DNA of 64,000 nucleotides from Alkalimonas mucilaginosa (GCF_036327005.1 NZ_JAUGZK010000003.1:248001-312000); one strand, 5' to 3'. Shown: positions 16,670 through 24,779, counted from the stretch's first letter. Numbers and translations: made by a program. Notes: generated from the letters alone by a model not told the origin.

Positions 16670-17999
16670 ACTCGCTATCCTGCCAAGCTTCTGCCACTGC
16701 AGTGCCCCGGCTTTCATTCAGCGGCAACACCGCCACTATTGCCAGCACAAACAAAAACAGACAAAAGATAATGGCATCGGCCAGACCAAAAGCCCACTGC
16801 ATCAGACCAAGGCCGACCATGCCAAACACCGCGGCCAGTTTGGTGGTCATACTCCAGAAGCCAAAAAACTCCGCTGCTTTGCTGTTTGGGGTTAACACCC
16901 CCACCAAAGCCCGGGCAGCCGATTGCGAAGCCCCCAGGCTGGCACCGGCCAGCACCCCGGCAAATAAAAACACATACTGAGCCTGCCAATCGACATCAAA
17001 CCATTGCCGGCATAAGGCCGTCAGCCAGGGCGTTTGCCAAATAGCCAAAATAGCCAGCAGCCACAACATCAAGGTTAAGAGGTAAGTTGTTCGGGCACCG
17101 AGAGCACTTTGCAAAAAACCAAAACCAATAGCACCGAAGGCGGCAGTGATTTGCACGGTGACAAACATCAGTACCCGCACCTGTTCGTCCCAGCCAATCA
17201 CCTGAGCGCCGTAGATAAAGGAAAAAGCAATGATGATGTAAATGCCGGCCATGGCAAAGAACACCGACACCAACAAGGTACGCAGATCGCGAAATTGCGG
17301 CAGGTGCTGCCAGGTCTGCCTCAGACGCCCCAGTCCGCCCCCCAGCAACCCCTGCCCTGCAGGTAAAACCCGCTTTCGACCGCGCTCGCGCACAAACCAA
17401 AAGGTAGGAATAGCGGCCAGCAAAAAGAAAGCCGCGGCAAAAGGCCCGACAAAACGAATGGTATCGTAGTTTTCCAGCGAGACTTCACCGAGAAAGAACA
17501 GGGTAAAAGCAGTCGCTATCAAACCACCGACATAGCCCAGGCTCCAGCCAAGGCCGGAGATCCAGCCCAGGGCTTTACGCGGCCCTAAGTCGGTCAAAAA
17601 ACTGGCGATAAAACCTTCGCCAATGGCGTAGGCAAAGTTAGAGACAATAATCAGCAGCATGGCCGGCACTATCCAACCCGGCTCCACCAGATACAAGAGC
17701 GCGGTCGCCCCCACCGTTAGCAGATAACTGGCAAAGAGAAAGCGCTTGCGACTGGCCGAATAATCCATCACAGCACCGCAAATCGGGTTGGTCAGTACCA
17801 CCAACAGGTAGCTGATGGCCAGCGACACACTCCATAGCAAGTTGCCCATACGGTAATCCGGTGCATCCCCAACCACAATGCGGGTAAAGAGATCGCCGTA
17901 GATCACGGTAATAATAAGCAAAGTGTATGCCTGATTGGCGAAATCAAACATCGCCCAGCCAAAGATTTCCCGCTTCGGTGCCAGCTGTTGGGGTGTCAT
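16668..17999 (-). CDS. UMF1/Atg22-type major facilitator transporter
   Basis: The 443-residue protein has about twelve hydrophobic segments and the family start FGWAMFDFANQAYTLLIITVIYG. A long basic cytoplasmic loop (RERGRKRVLPAGQ) lies near the centre between the two six-helix halves. GASLGASQSAARALVGVLTPNSK near 370-390 matches the second-half signature of the UMF1 branch, whose yeast relative Atg22 exports amino acids from vacuoles. The bacterial substrate is unknown. It converges with the exported leucyl aminopeptidase gene, so an amino-acid link is only circumstantial. Confidence 0.88.
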   Translation of the reverse strand: MTPQQLAPKREIFGWAMFDFANQAYTLLIITVIYGDLFTRIVVGDAPDYRMGNLLWSVSLAISYLLVVLTNPICGAVMDYSASRKRFLFASYLLTVGATALLYLVEPGWIVPAMLLIIVSNFAYAIGEGFIASFLTDLGPRKALGWISGLGWSLGYVGGLIATAFTLFFLGEVSLENYDTIRFVGPFAAAFFLLAAIPTFWFVRERGRKRVLPAGQGLLGGGLGRLRQTWQHLPQFRDLRTLLVSVFFAMAGIYIIIAFSFIYGAQVIGWDEQVRVLMFVTVQITAAFGAIGFGFLQSALGARTTYLLTLMLWLLAILAIWQTPWLTALCRQWFDVDWQAQYVFLFAGVLAGASLGASQSAARALVGVLTPNSKAAEFFGFWSMTTKLAAVFGMVGLGLMQWAFGLADAIIFCLFLFVLAIVAVLPLNESRGTAVAEAWQDSE

Positions 18000-18022
18000 A
18001 AAGCACTCAGATGATGATGTGT

Positions 18023-18052
18023 CCAGCTCACTCTAGCATGAAAGTGAGCTGG
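18023..18052. repeat. Perfect 10-bp inverted repeat downstream of purT
   Basis: CCAGCTCACT (18023-18032) and AGTGAGCTGG (18043-18052) form a perfect stem with a 10-base loop, about 60 bp after the purT stop. The lack of a T-run argues against a simple terminator; it may stabilise the purT mRNA end. Confidence 0.55.
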
Positions 18053-18110
18053 AAATCATGTCGCTACCGCCGTTTCAACAACGACAGGCTCAAGCCAAAA
18101 GATAACGGCC

Positions 18111-19298
18111 TTAACGTAGCTCTGTCCGAATGCTTGCTGCACTGGCCTTGGCTTTGTTTACCGCCGCTTCAATGCTCTCATCCAGCGCCAGCGCCACCCC
18201 CATTCGGCGCTTGCCCTGTACTTCCGGCTTGCCGAATAAGCGTAGTTCGGTATCCGGCTTAGCCAGTGCTTCCTGTAAGCCCTGGTATCGAATATCGTCA
18301 CTCTGCCCTTCGACCAGCAGCACTGCAGACGCAGCCGGGCCATACTGGCGGATCTGAGGAATAGGCAAGCCTAAAATAGCTCTGGCATGCAAGGCAAACT
18401 CACTGTATTGCTGCGAAATCAGGGTTACCAGGCCGGTATCGTGCGGACGCGGCGAGACTTCACTGAACCACACCTGTTCGTCTTTAATAAAAAGTTCAAC
18501 GCCAAAAATGCCGTTGCCCCCCAATGCCTGCACTATCTGGCTGGCAAACTGTTGCGATTTTTCCAACGCAGCTGCGGACATGGCCTGCGGCTGCCAGCTC
18601 TCGCGGTAGTCGCCATCTTCCTGGCGATGGCCGATAGGTGCACAAAACTGAATACCAGCTACCGATTGCACGGTAAGCAATGTAATTTCGTAATCAAAAT
18701 CAACAAAGCCTTCAACAATGACATGCCCTTTGCCGGCGCGGCCGCCTTCTTGCGCATAGTCCCAGGCAGCATCCAGATCCTCTGCACTTTGCAACACCGT
18801 CTGTCCCTTACCGGAAGAGGACATGATAGGCTTGACCACACAAGGGTAACCAATAGCGGCTACCGCGGCTTCAAAGCTGGCTCTGTCCTGGGCAAAACGA
18901 TAAGCCGACGTAGGCAGTTGCAGCTCTTCGGCCGCTAAACGCCGGATCCCTTCACGGTTCATAGTTAAATTAGCGGCCCGAGCGCTGGGTACCACGGTAA
19001 AACCAGCCTGCTCCAGTTCCAACAACTCGGTGGTAGCAATGGCTTCAAGTTCAGGCACAATAAAAGTAGGCTTTTCTTTGATCACCAGCTGCCGCAAGGC
19101 GGCATTGTTCAGCATGGATATCACCACCGCTTTGTCTGCCACCTGCATGGCCGGGGCATTCGGGTAGCGATCCACGGCAATGACTTCGCAGCCATAACGT
19201 TTTAATTCAATACACAGCTCTTTACCCAACTCACCACTTCCAAGCAGCAGTACTTTGGTAGCACTGCAACTACCGGGTGTTCCAATGGTTGTATTCAT
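18111..19298 (-). CDS. purT: Formate-dependent phosphoribosylglycinamide formyltransferase PurT
   Basis: PurT makes formyl-GAR from GAR, formate and ATP, the folate-independent route for the third step of purine synthesis. The 395-residue protein has the N-terminal GSGELGKELCIELKRYG loop, the ATP-grasp KPIMSSSGKGQTVL region, and FIKDEQVWFSEVSPRPHDTG near 275-295. The start at 19298 is fixed by the conserved N-terminus, and its A is shared with the gnd stop codon (TAATG), giving translational coupling to gnd. Confidence 0.96.
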   Translation of the reverse strand: MNTTIGTPGSCSATKVLLLGSGELGKELCIELKRYGCEVIAVDRYPNAPAMQVADKAVVISMLNNAALRQLVIKEKPTFIVPELEAIATTELLELEQAGFTVVPSARAANLTMNREGIRRLAAEELQLPTSAYRFAQDRASFEAAVAAIGYPCVVKPIMSSSGKGQTVLQSAEDLDAAWDYAQEGGRAGKGHVIVEGFVDFDYEITLLTVQSVAGIQFCAPIGHRQEDGDYRESWQPQAMSAAALEKSQQFASQIVQALGGNGIFGVELFIKDEQVWFSEVSPRPHDTGLVTLISQQYSEFALHARAILGLPIPQIRQYGPAASAVLLVEGQSDDIRYQGLQEALAKPDTELRLFGKPEVQGKRRMGVALALDESIEAAVNKAKASAASIRTELR

Positions 19299-20827
19299 TA
19301 TTTGATCCTCGTCATTGGCCGGCCCTGCTCGCTCCACAAAACATGGAAAGTTTTGCCTTTGGGCTGATCGGTGCGCTCAAAGGTATGAGCCCCAAAAAAG
19401 TCACGCTGGCCCTGCAGCAAGTTGGCCGGCAAGACCGCAGTACGGTACGCATCGTAATAACTCAGGGCTGAGCTTAGGGCAGGCACCGGAATGCCGGCCA
19501 AGGTTGCATTGGCAACCGCCTGACGCCAGTGCTGCTGAAAACTGGAGATTTGCTTGGCAAAAAATGGATCCACCAACAGATTATCCAGCTCTTCATTGCG
19601 CTGGTAGGCTTTGGTAATCGACTGCAAAAATACTGCCCGGATAATGCAGCCTGCCCGCCAAATTTTGGCGATCTCGGCAAAATTCAGTTCCCAGCCTTGT
19701 TCGGCTGCGGCGGTTTTCATCAGGTGAAAGCCCTGGGCATAGACACAAACTTTGGCGCAGTACAGCGCATCGTGCAGCGCTGCCACCCTTGCTTGCTTTT
19801 GTGCCTCATCCAGTAGCTGCGGGCTTGGCCCCGCTAATACGCTGGAAGCTTTCACCCGCTCGGCTTTTAACGCCGACAACGAACGGGCATAGACCGCTTC
19901 AGCAATGCTCGGCGCTGGGCTGCCCAACTGCAGGCTGCTAACCGCCGTCCAAAGGCCGGTGCCCTTTTGGCCGGCTTTATCCAGGATCACATCCACCAGC
20001 GGCAAACCAGTCTCGGAATCCGCTGTCGCCAGTACCTCTGCACTTATTTCCATCAGGTAACTGTTTAAAATGCCCTGATTCCAGTCTTTAAATACCCGCG
20101 CTATTTCCTGCGGATTCATATCCAATTGATCGCGCATCACCTGGTAGGCTTCGCAAATTAATTGCATATCCGCGTATTCAATACCGTTGTGCACCATTTT
20201 GACATAATGGCCAGAGCCCGTCGGACCTATGTAGCTGGCGCAAGGTTCGCCTTCCTGCACCGGTTGACCAGGTACTTTGCGCTCAATTGGTTTACCGCTC
20301 ACCGGATCGACTTTGGCAGCAATGGCCTGCCACACGGGTTTGATGCGGGTCCAGGCGTAGGGATCGCCACTTGGCATCAGTGAAGGGCCAAAGCGTGCTC
20401 CTTCCTCCCCACCAGACACCGCAGTACTAAAGAAGATAAATTTCCCTTCGTAGGACTTTTCCCGTTCTACCGTATCGGTCCAAAGGCTGTTGCCGGTATC
20501 AACCACAATATCATCGGCCTGGATGCCGGCATCAATCAGTTTGTGGCAAATATCATCGACTGGCTTACCTGCTGGCACCGACAACACAATAAGGTGCGGA
20601 GCCGTCAGGCGCCCTAGCAGTTCAGTATACGAGCTACATGCAACCACCCGCGCTGGCTGGTCGCCACGTTCAGCAGCGTCCTGCGCCAGCAAAGCCTCCA
20701 GCCGCTGATGATCCAGATCGAAAGCGGCCACCCGATAACCGTTATCGGCCAGATTAAGAATAAGGTTTTTGCCCATAACGCCGGCTCCAACGAAGCCGAT
20801 ATCGCAGTGAATGACTGGTTCTGACAT
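19298..20827 (-). CDS. gnd: 6-phosphogluconate dehydrogenase, decarboxylating
   Basis: Gnd oxidatively decarboxylates 6-phosphogluconate to ribulose 5-phosphate with NADP. The 509-residue enzyme begins with the nucleotide-binding GFVGAGVMGKNLILNLADNG. It carries GPTGSGHYVKMVHNGIEYAD with the catalytic Lys, and DWNQGILNSYLMEI. The start at 20827 follows from family alignment and an AGGAC ribosome site; the frame stays open 55 codons further upstream without family similarity. purT follows with overlapping stop and start, which ties ribose 5-phosphate supply to purine synthesis. Confidence 0.96.
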   Translation of the reverse strand: MSEPVIHCDIGFVGAGVMGKNLILNLADNGYRVAAFDLDHQRLEALLAQDAAERGDQPARVVACSSYTELLGRLTAPHLIVLSVPAGKPVDDICHKLIDAGIQADDIVVDTGNSLWTDTVEREKSYEGKFIFFSTAVSGGEEGARFGPSLMPSGDPYAWTRIKPVWQAIAAKVDPVSGKPIERKVPGQPVQEGEPCASYIGPTGSGHYVKMVHNGIEYADMQLICEAYQVMRDQLDMNPQEIARVFKDWNQGILNSYLMEISAEVLATADSETGLPLVDVILDKAGQKGTGLWTAVSSLQLGSPAPSIAEAVYARSLSALKAERVKASSVLAGPSPQLLDEAQKQARVAALHDALYCAKVCVYAQGFHLMKTAAAEQGWELNFAEIAKIWRAGCIIRAVFLQSITKAYQRNEELDNLLVDPFFAKQISSFQQHWRQAVANATLAGIPVPALSSALSYYDAYRTAVLPANLLQGQRDFFGAHTFERTDQPKGKTFHVLWSEQGRPMTRIK

Positions 20828-21035
20828 GAGAGGTCCTGTTTCAACCGGAGAAATCGGCGCGAAGTATAGCAAGTTCACGCCATAAATGCAGTCTCCGTCT
20901 TGTGTCGGATCTTTTGACAGCTGCCATTGACCCTTGAGGTTGCTTTTCCTGTACTTTGACAGCTTTCTACCGCACCACAAGGCCACTCTCAATGGTACCC
21001 CTGTGCCTGCTAACGTCTATCACGCCTCTCTATGG

Positions 21036-21911
21036 TTAACGGTAGAACACCCCGTCCATTTCGCGCTCAAGTTCCCGCAAAGTAGCCGCTGGCCCCACAT
21101 AATAGCCAACCTCTATCATGAAATAGACGCCAGGGCTGGGCTCAGACATACGCCAATCAATATGTTCAATATGAGAAACACCAAATTGAACTTCCAGCTC
21201 TGTCCGCTTTGCATTAAGAATATGCTCCAGCCCATCTTTTGAGCGGGCGGCAGCCATCGCAGGCAAAGCAATATACCCATCCCGCCGTTCGATCTTAATA
21301 TCCAAAGCACGCAGCAGGTTTCGAAGCTCGTCTTCAGCAACTGGCAACAGGCTTGCCACCAGTTCGTGACTTTCTTGTATGGCTTGATGGAATGATTCAG
21401 ACTGAGAGTCTGTGGCTTTCACTCCAGCTTCGATATACAAAGCATCGGGTACACGACCTGATGGCCCACCGCCCGTGCCAGAAGGACCAACACGGGTATC
21501 ATAAAACTCAATTGAGATATACTCTGGCGGTCGTCGCATTGTTGCAATAAAGGCAGCATCGACTAATTGTTCAAGTTGGCTTTGGTTGAGACCCAAACGG
21601 TTGCTTGACAAGGCAAGCGCTATCTCGATGACTTGATAAGCTCCATCCTGACGTAACGGGCCCATCAAAACACGAATGTCATCATTTGCCAGTTCTGTAT
21701 TGGTGTTGGTATTGTAAAATCGCACCCCAAGGTACTCGGGTTCAACCCGAATAGTTGAGCCAACAGCTCGCTGAAAGATCTCGTCAGCACTTGCCCCCTG
21801 AACCAAAAGTTCGGCTACATCAAAGGGCGTTTGCTGGCGTGTTTGAGCCATCGAAGCAGGGCTGAGCATAACCATGCAGAATACTAAAAATGCTAGTATG
21901 ATGATTTTCAA
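21036..21911 (-). CDS. Exported protein of unknown function
   Basis: The 291-residue product has a clear signal peptide (MKIIILAFLVFCMVMLSPASMA) and then a soluble region I do not recognise. Features include a strand-rich segment with FYNTNTNTELANDDIRV, a glycine-rich linker VGPSGTGGGPSGR near 142-154, and two related stretches: EYLGVRFYNT near 59 and EYISIEFYDT near 130. Both read as 'E-Y-hydrophobic-x-F-Y', so the protein may contain two repeats of one domain. It is divergent from the lipoprotein gene at 21994 and sits at the left end of the cassette array. Confidence 0.7.
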   Translation of the reverse strand: MKIIILAFLVFCMVMLSPASMAQTRQQTPFDVAELLVQGASADEIFQRAVGSTIRVEPEYLGVRFYNTNTNTELANDDIRVLMGPLRQDGAYQVIEIALALSSNRLGLNQSQLEQLVDAAFIATMRRPPEYISIEFYDTRVGPSGTGGGPSGRVPDALYIEAGVKATDSQSESFHQAIQESHELVASLLPVAEDELRNLLRALDIKIERRDGYIALPAMAAARSKDGLEHILNAKRTELEVQFGVSHIEHIDWRMSEPSPGVYFMIEVGYYVGPAATLRELEREMDGVFYR

Positions 21912-21993
21912 AACATATTTCCCCTTGCACTCGTAGCGGGTATATGTAACATATTATGCAATTAGAGTCTTACCTTTTCATCAAGGATATGCC

Positions 21994-22593
21994 ATGCAGT
22001 GCCTATTGCGGGTTAGCTTGCAGCTAGTTACTTTTGCTCTCATTGCAGCTTGTGCCAACTACCCACTTGGCATGACTGAAGATGAATGGAACCGACTATC
22101 ACCCCAACAACAACTTGATGCCCGCGAGCGTCAAGCCCTGTTAAACCAGGCTGAGCATGCCCGGCGTGCTGAAGCCGCAAGACACAAAGCTGAACAGGAA
22201 CGTGAAGAACAACAACGCTATCAAGCTATGCTGGCAAATGCCGGGCCAGGTGACATTGTGCAATGCGTACTGCAAAACGGCGAAGGCTATTATGGCAGTA
22301 GTTGGCATCCAGCCGAGCCGGTTGGCTTTTCGTTACTGCGCGATTACACACAAACAGTCAGTTTTGCAGAACAAGGCCGCCCTACCCGCAGTATCACCAC
22401 CGAATTGACCTACAATGGTGCCAATATACGAGTGTGCCGCCTCAACAACCGTGACTGCTCCAATGTCGCAGCCACACAGAATCAGTTACGCAATGGTATT
22501 TCTCAAAACATTCAGGTGAATCGAGCTATTCGTGGCACACTGTACTGCGATATTCCAAACCACGACAGAGTAAGATATCGTCCACAGCAATAA
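21994..22593 (+). CDS. Predicted lipoprotein of unknown function
   Basis: The 199-residue product begins with a lipoprotein signal whose lipobox is LIAAC, with Cys20 as the lipidation site. A Gln/Arg/Glu-rich helical stretch (about 37-75, DARERQALLNQAEHARRAE) is probably a coiled coil. The C-terminal half, from GPGDIVQCVLQNGEGYYG, carries four further cysteines (in VQC, VCR, RDC and YCD) likely to form disulfides. I do not recognise the domain. It is the only plus-strand gene of the cassette region, with AAGGA before the ATG and its TAA stop inside a CAATAAC core-like site. Confidence 0.75.
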   Translation: MQCLLRVSLQLVTFALIAACANYPLGMTEDEWNRLSPQQQLDARERQALLNQAEHARRAEAARHKAEQEREEQQRYQAMLANAGPGDIVQCVLQNGEGYYGSSWHPAEPVGFSLLRDYTQTVSFAEQGRPTRSITTELTYNGANIRVCRLNNRDCSNVAATQNQLRNGISQNIQVNRAIRGTLYCDIPNHDRVRYRPQQ

Positions 22594-22632
22594 CGTCCAA
22601 ATGGCTTTGATGAAGCAATGGGTTAAAGGCTT
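22588..22632. repeat. Weak attC-like site between convergent cassette genes
   Basis: CAATAAC at 22588-22594 contains the stop of the plus-strand lipoprotein gene, and a GTTAAAG core-like element lies near 22622. The inner pairing (CCAAATGGC with GCAATGGG) is poor. Because the flanking genes converge, the orientation of the site is ambiguous. Confidence 0.35.
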
Positions 22633-22666
22633 AGTTCTTCTTTGCATCGATCCGATTGCGCAAAAA

Positions 22667-22903
22667 CTAATTGCGATCTAATTCCCTACCCCGCTCATCA
22701 ATAACAAAGTTAGCCTTCTCCATATCCTTGATAATTAAAACGTAATCCTGTTGGTTGTCATTATTCAGATCGCCCTGAATTTGTTCGAGAACAACATATC
22801 CAGCAGGAACAAACTCGATAGGTAAATTTGCGGTTATAGAGCGTGCTTGTCCGTATACGCTTGTTCCAAACACCAAAGAAAAGATAACAACAACGCTTTT
22901 CAT
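22667..22903 (-). pseudogene. Truncated exported protein
   Basis: The 78-residue frame begins with a signal peptide (MKSVVVIFSLVFGTSVYGQ) and continues IEFVPAGYVVLEQIQGDLNNDNQQDYVLII. The GDLNNDNQQDYVL stretch resembles calcium-binding FG-GAP/VCBS-like repeats in longer secreted proteins. Translation stops after ERGRELDRN, where such proteins would continue, so it looks truncated inside a cassette. It could also be a genuine short protein. It follows a weak attC-like site and precedes the convergent lipoprotein gene. Confidence 0.5.
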
Positions 22904-22927
22904 TTCAAACCGCGACTGTATGTTGCA

Positions 22928-22995
22928 GACTAACGACTCTACGATAGCTGCCGCCCGCGACACAGCCTGTGAAACGGTGGCACACCTGCGGACGC
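22928..22995 (-). repeat. Possible attC-like site
   Basis: The minus strand has GTTAGTC (22934-22928) 25 bp before the start of the truncated exported-protein gene. Upstream lies a GC-rich region with imperfect pairing (CCGCAGGTGTG with CACAGGCTGTG). The outer core site is not convincing, so the left limit is approximate. Confidence 0.35.
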
Positions 22996-23004
22996 AATCC
23001 TCCA

Positions 23005-23278
23005 TCAAAAACTTTCTCCATAGCGGCTTTTGTTGAGTATTTGATGGGCATCGGAAAACCCCACAAGCTCACGTATGGCTTGGCTTTTGTCCTCAGAATG
23101 ATGGTAATAAGCCTCAGCAATACGCTTTCCAATCCAGTACGCCATGTCTGCAGGCTTTCCATCCGATGCTGATTGCGGTTTCAATGGTAAGTACAGGTTC
23201 CAATGCCTGTTTTGCTCGCATTACGTCCGTATAGTTTTCCTTTATCCAGCGCTCGATATCATCTTCAAAAATGGTCAT
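23005..23278 (-). pseudogene. Frameshifted fragment resembling the C-terminus of DUF2268 predicted proteases
   Basis: From an ATG at 23278 the frame reads MTIFEDDIERWIKEN and continues to TIETAIS, then runs into a stop. Shifting frame near 23170 continues the same protein: DGKPADMAYWIGKRIAEAYY, then SQAIRELVGFSDAHQILNKS, ending at 23005. The block with YWIG, YY and a closing helix resembles the C-terminal end of DUF2268 (predicted zinc protease) proteins. The zinc-binding N-terminal domain is absent. The simplest reading is a decayed cassette gene with one frameshift; a sequence error is possible for the shift but not for the missing domain. Confidence 0.6.
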
Positions 23279-23798
23279 GGAATTGCCTAACACTCAAAGC
23301 AGCTGCGCTCTGTTCAGCATCGGCTGCCTTTACTTGTTTATGAGCTACCCTTTCTTTCACAAAAAGATACCACAGATCACTCTCACTCTTTATGATTTCC
23401 GCCGAGTGCCCATGTCCTGGTGATTCGACAAAAATTAAGTACCGTTCACCAGTATTAAATGTTAATGATGGTGAGCAGCTTCCATTTGGATACGGAGCTC
23501 GATATGCCTCTTGGCTCCAAAACTCTGGTGAACGGTGTTGATCAAAGTCATTCACGATATGCGATTGCCTCGCTCTAAACTTTACCCACTGAAACTCAAC
23601 TGGTGGCCGGCCTTTTATTACCTCAATAGTCCTGAAATAGGACAACATGGCAGTATCAACTAGTTCAGCCAACACAATGGTATCCGTTGTATCAATAAGC
23701 TCTTCATGACTTAACAAAGCGCCGTGCATCCTGGCAGAGCATGAAAATACAGGCCAAGAAAAGAATAAGAGCAAAACTATCGTTGCTAACTGTTTCAT
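23265..23798 (-). CDS. Exported protein of unknown function (reads through an attC site)
   Basis: The frame encodes 177 residues starting with a signal peptide (MKQLATIVLLLFFSWPVFS, then CSA). It continues with strands typical of a small barrel: TDTIVLAELVD, FRTIEVIKG, and NGSCSPSLTFNTGERYLIFVE. Two cysteines flank the barrel. The GERYLIF pattern recalls NTR/TIMP-like OB-folds, but this is only resemblance. The last 25 or so residues (from VAHKQVKAAD) are encoded by the attC-like repeat and by the start of the next cassette. A TAA in the core site is one frame away, so the gene may have lost its original stop. Confidence 0.6.
   Translation of the reverse strand: MKQLATIVLLLFFSWPVFSCSARMHGALLSHEELIDTTDTIVLAELVDTAMLSYFRTIEVIKGRPPVEFQWVKFRARQSHIVNDFDQHRSPEFWSQEAYRAPYPNGSCSPSLTFNTGERYLIFVESPGHGHSAEIIKSESDLWYLFVKERVAHKQVKAADAEQSAAALSVRQFHDHF
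23285..23342 (-). repeat. attC-like site
   Basis: On the minus strand a CATAAAC core (23342-23336) and a perfect GTTAGGC core (23291-23285) bound a 58-bp imperfect inverted repeat, with AGTAAAGGCAGC pairing against GCAGCTGCTTTGAGT. The next frame starts 7 bp after the second core. Confidence 0.7.
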
Positions 23799-23890
23799 GT
23801 CATTACTCAGATTCGGGATCGGGAGACACCTCACAGCACCTCTCCTCCCACAGCACCTTGGATACGGAACACGTATGCGGTGGTTCATTT

Positions 23891-23956
23891 GCATAACCCT
23901 AATCGTACTACCAGGGTCGGTAGCCCCAAGCTCAGACCGCGGCGGAAGAGTTATTT
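23891..23956 (-). repeat. attC-like site
   Basis: On the minus strand AAATAAC (23956-23950) and GTTATGC (23897-23891) bound a 66-bp region just after the CHMI-like gene. The outer arms pair (ATAACTCT with AGGGTTAT); the interior has GGTC/GACC arms. Confidence 0.6.
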
Positions 23957-23968
23957 TGCTTGTACTGT

Positions 23969-24302
23969 CTAACTAACCAACTTTGCATAGCTGGCTCGTT
24001 CAATATCCACAACTTCAACGGTTAAAGAGCAAGTTTGAAGCTCAAGCTTTTGAAGTTGAACTAATACTGACTTTGAAAGCAATTGCTTTTGTTCGAGGGT
24101 TCTACCTGACAAGATTTTTAAAACCACATGCACAAAATCAGCTTTCTCTGGCCCCGTTAAATAGCTGTAATAAGTAATTGCTCTCACTTTTATATCACTA
24201 CCATCAGTCTCAAATAGCTCTGACTTCAGGGCACCTGAAAATACCAGCGGCAATATCAACTCACTATCCAAGGATGCCGAATGTTCAACTACAATGTGGC
24301 AC
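23969..24302 (-). pseudogene. 5-carboxymethyl-2-hydroxymuconate isomerase-like (CHMI/HpcD) gene with an early frameshift
   Basis: The body (VEHSASLDSELILP, then KADFVHVVLKILSGRTLEQK) aligns well with E. coli HpcD, a tautomerase of the homoprotocatechuate pathway whose catalytic base is the N-terminal Pro. A GTG at 24302, six bases after GGAG, begins M-P-H-C, the exact family start with Pro next to Met. That frame hits a stop two codons later. The remainder is in another frame, shifted near 24290. Restoring the frame would give a full-length protein of about 110 residues. As read, the gene cannot make an active enzyme unless a frameshift occurs during translation. Confidence 0.7.
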
Positions 24303-24316
24303 GAATTACTCCAAAA

Positions 24317-24390
24317 ATACAACGCCCGCTGCAAAAACAAGCAACTTGTTACCAGCTGAGCGCCCAGCGGACACGTTGTGCATGTTATGC
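24317..24390 (-). repeat. attC-like site
   Basis: On the minus strand GCATAAC (24390-24384) contains the TAA stop of the preceding gene, and GTTGTAT (24323-24317) ends the site. Arms CCGCTG/CAGCGG and the palindromic AACAAGTTGCTT lie inside. The interior is nearly identical to the site at 24723-24779. Confidence 0.75.
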
Positions 24391-24708
24391 TTGCAGCTCA
24401 TCTAAGCGCTTTTTTACTGACTCAATGTCAACATACTGACTTAGAACTGACATGCTCGCATTACTTTGCGAAAACATTCCTGCAGCCATGAACGCTGCAC
24501 CAGCTAAAGCGGCACCTAAAAATAGGAAAATTGTATCAATGAGTTGGTACTTATATGCGACGACAACAAAAACTGTGCTAACAAGCATTACAATGAGCCA
24601 GATCATTCTGCAACGAGAGCATGAGGCTAAAGCACCGTTTGATTCATGCACTTCAACAATCCATTTAAGAGCTGCAATTTCGGTATCAACAGGGCTATCG
24701 TTTGACAC
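24385..24708 (-). CDS. Small two-helix membrane protein of unknown function
   Basis: The 107-residue product has two hydrophobic helices (about 36-55, MIWLIVMLVSTVFVVVAYKY, and 60-80, IDTIFLFLGAALAGAAFMAA). They are flanked by a soluble N-terminus with a CSRCR cysteine pair and a charged C-terminus ending DIESVKKRLDELQA. I recognise no family. The start is a GTG at 24708 with AAGGAG eight bases upstream. The stop codon falls inside the following attC core. The size and isolation are typical of integron cassette genes. Confidence 0.7.
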   Translation of the reverse strand: MSNDSPVDTEIAALKWIVEVHESNGALASCSRCRMIWLIVMLVSTVFVVVAYKYQLIDTIFLFLGAALAGAAFMAAGMFSQSNASMSVLSQYVDIESVKKRLDELQA

Positions 24709-24722
24709 TCAATTCTCCTTAG

Positions 24723-24779
24723 GCATAACGCCCGCCACAAACGCAAGCAACTTGTTGCGAGCTGAGCGGGCGTGTTTTC
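24723..24779 (-). repeat. attC-like site
   Basis: On the minus strand ACGCCCGC (outer arm) and GCGGGCGTTATGC (ending 24723) enclose the palindromic stretch CGCAACAAGTTGCTTGCG. GTTATGC is the second core. This is the cleanest attC-like hairpin of the array, and its interior repeats in the site at 24317-24390. The first core (GAAAAC-like) is degenerate. Confidence 0.78.

Noticed and set aside
20828..20992. 55-residue N-terminal extension of Gnd
   Set aside because: Family alignment starts at MSEPVIHCDIGF with a ribosome site; the extension has no similarity.
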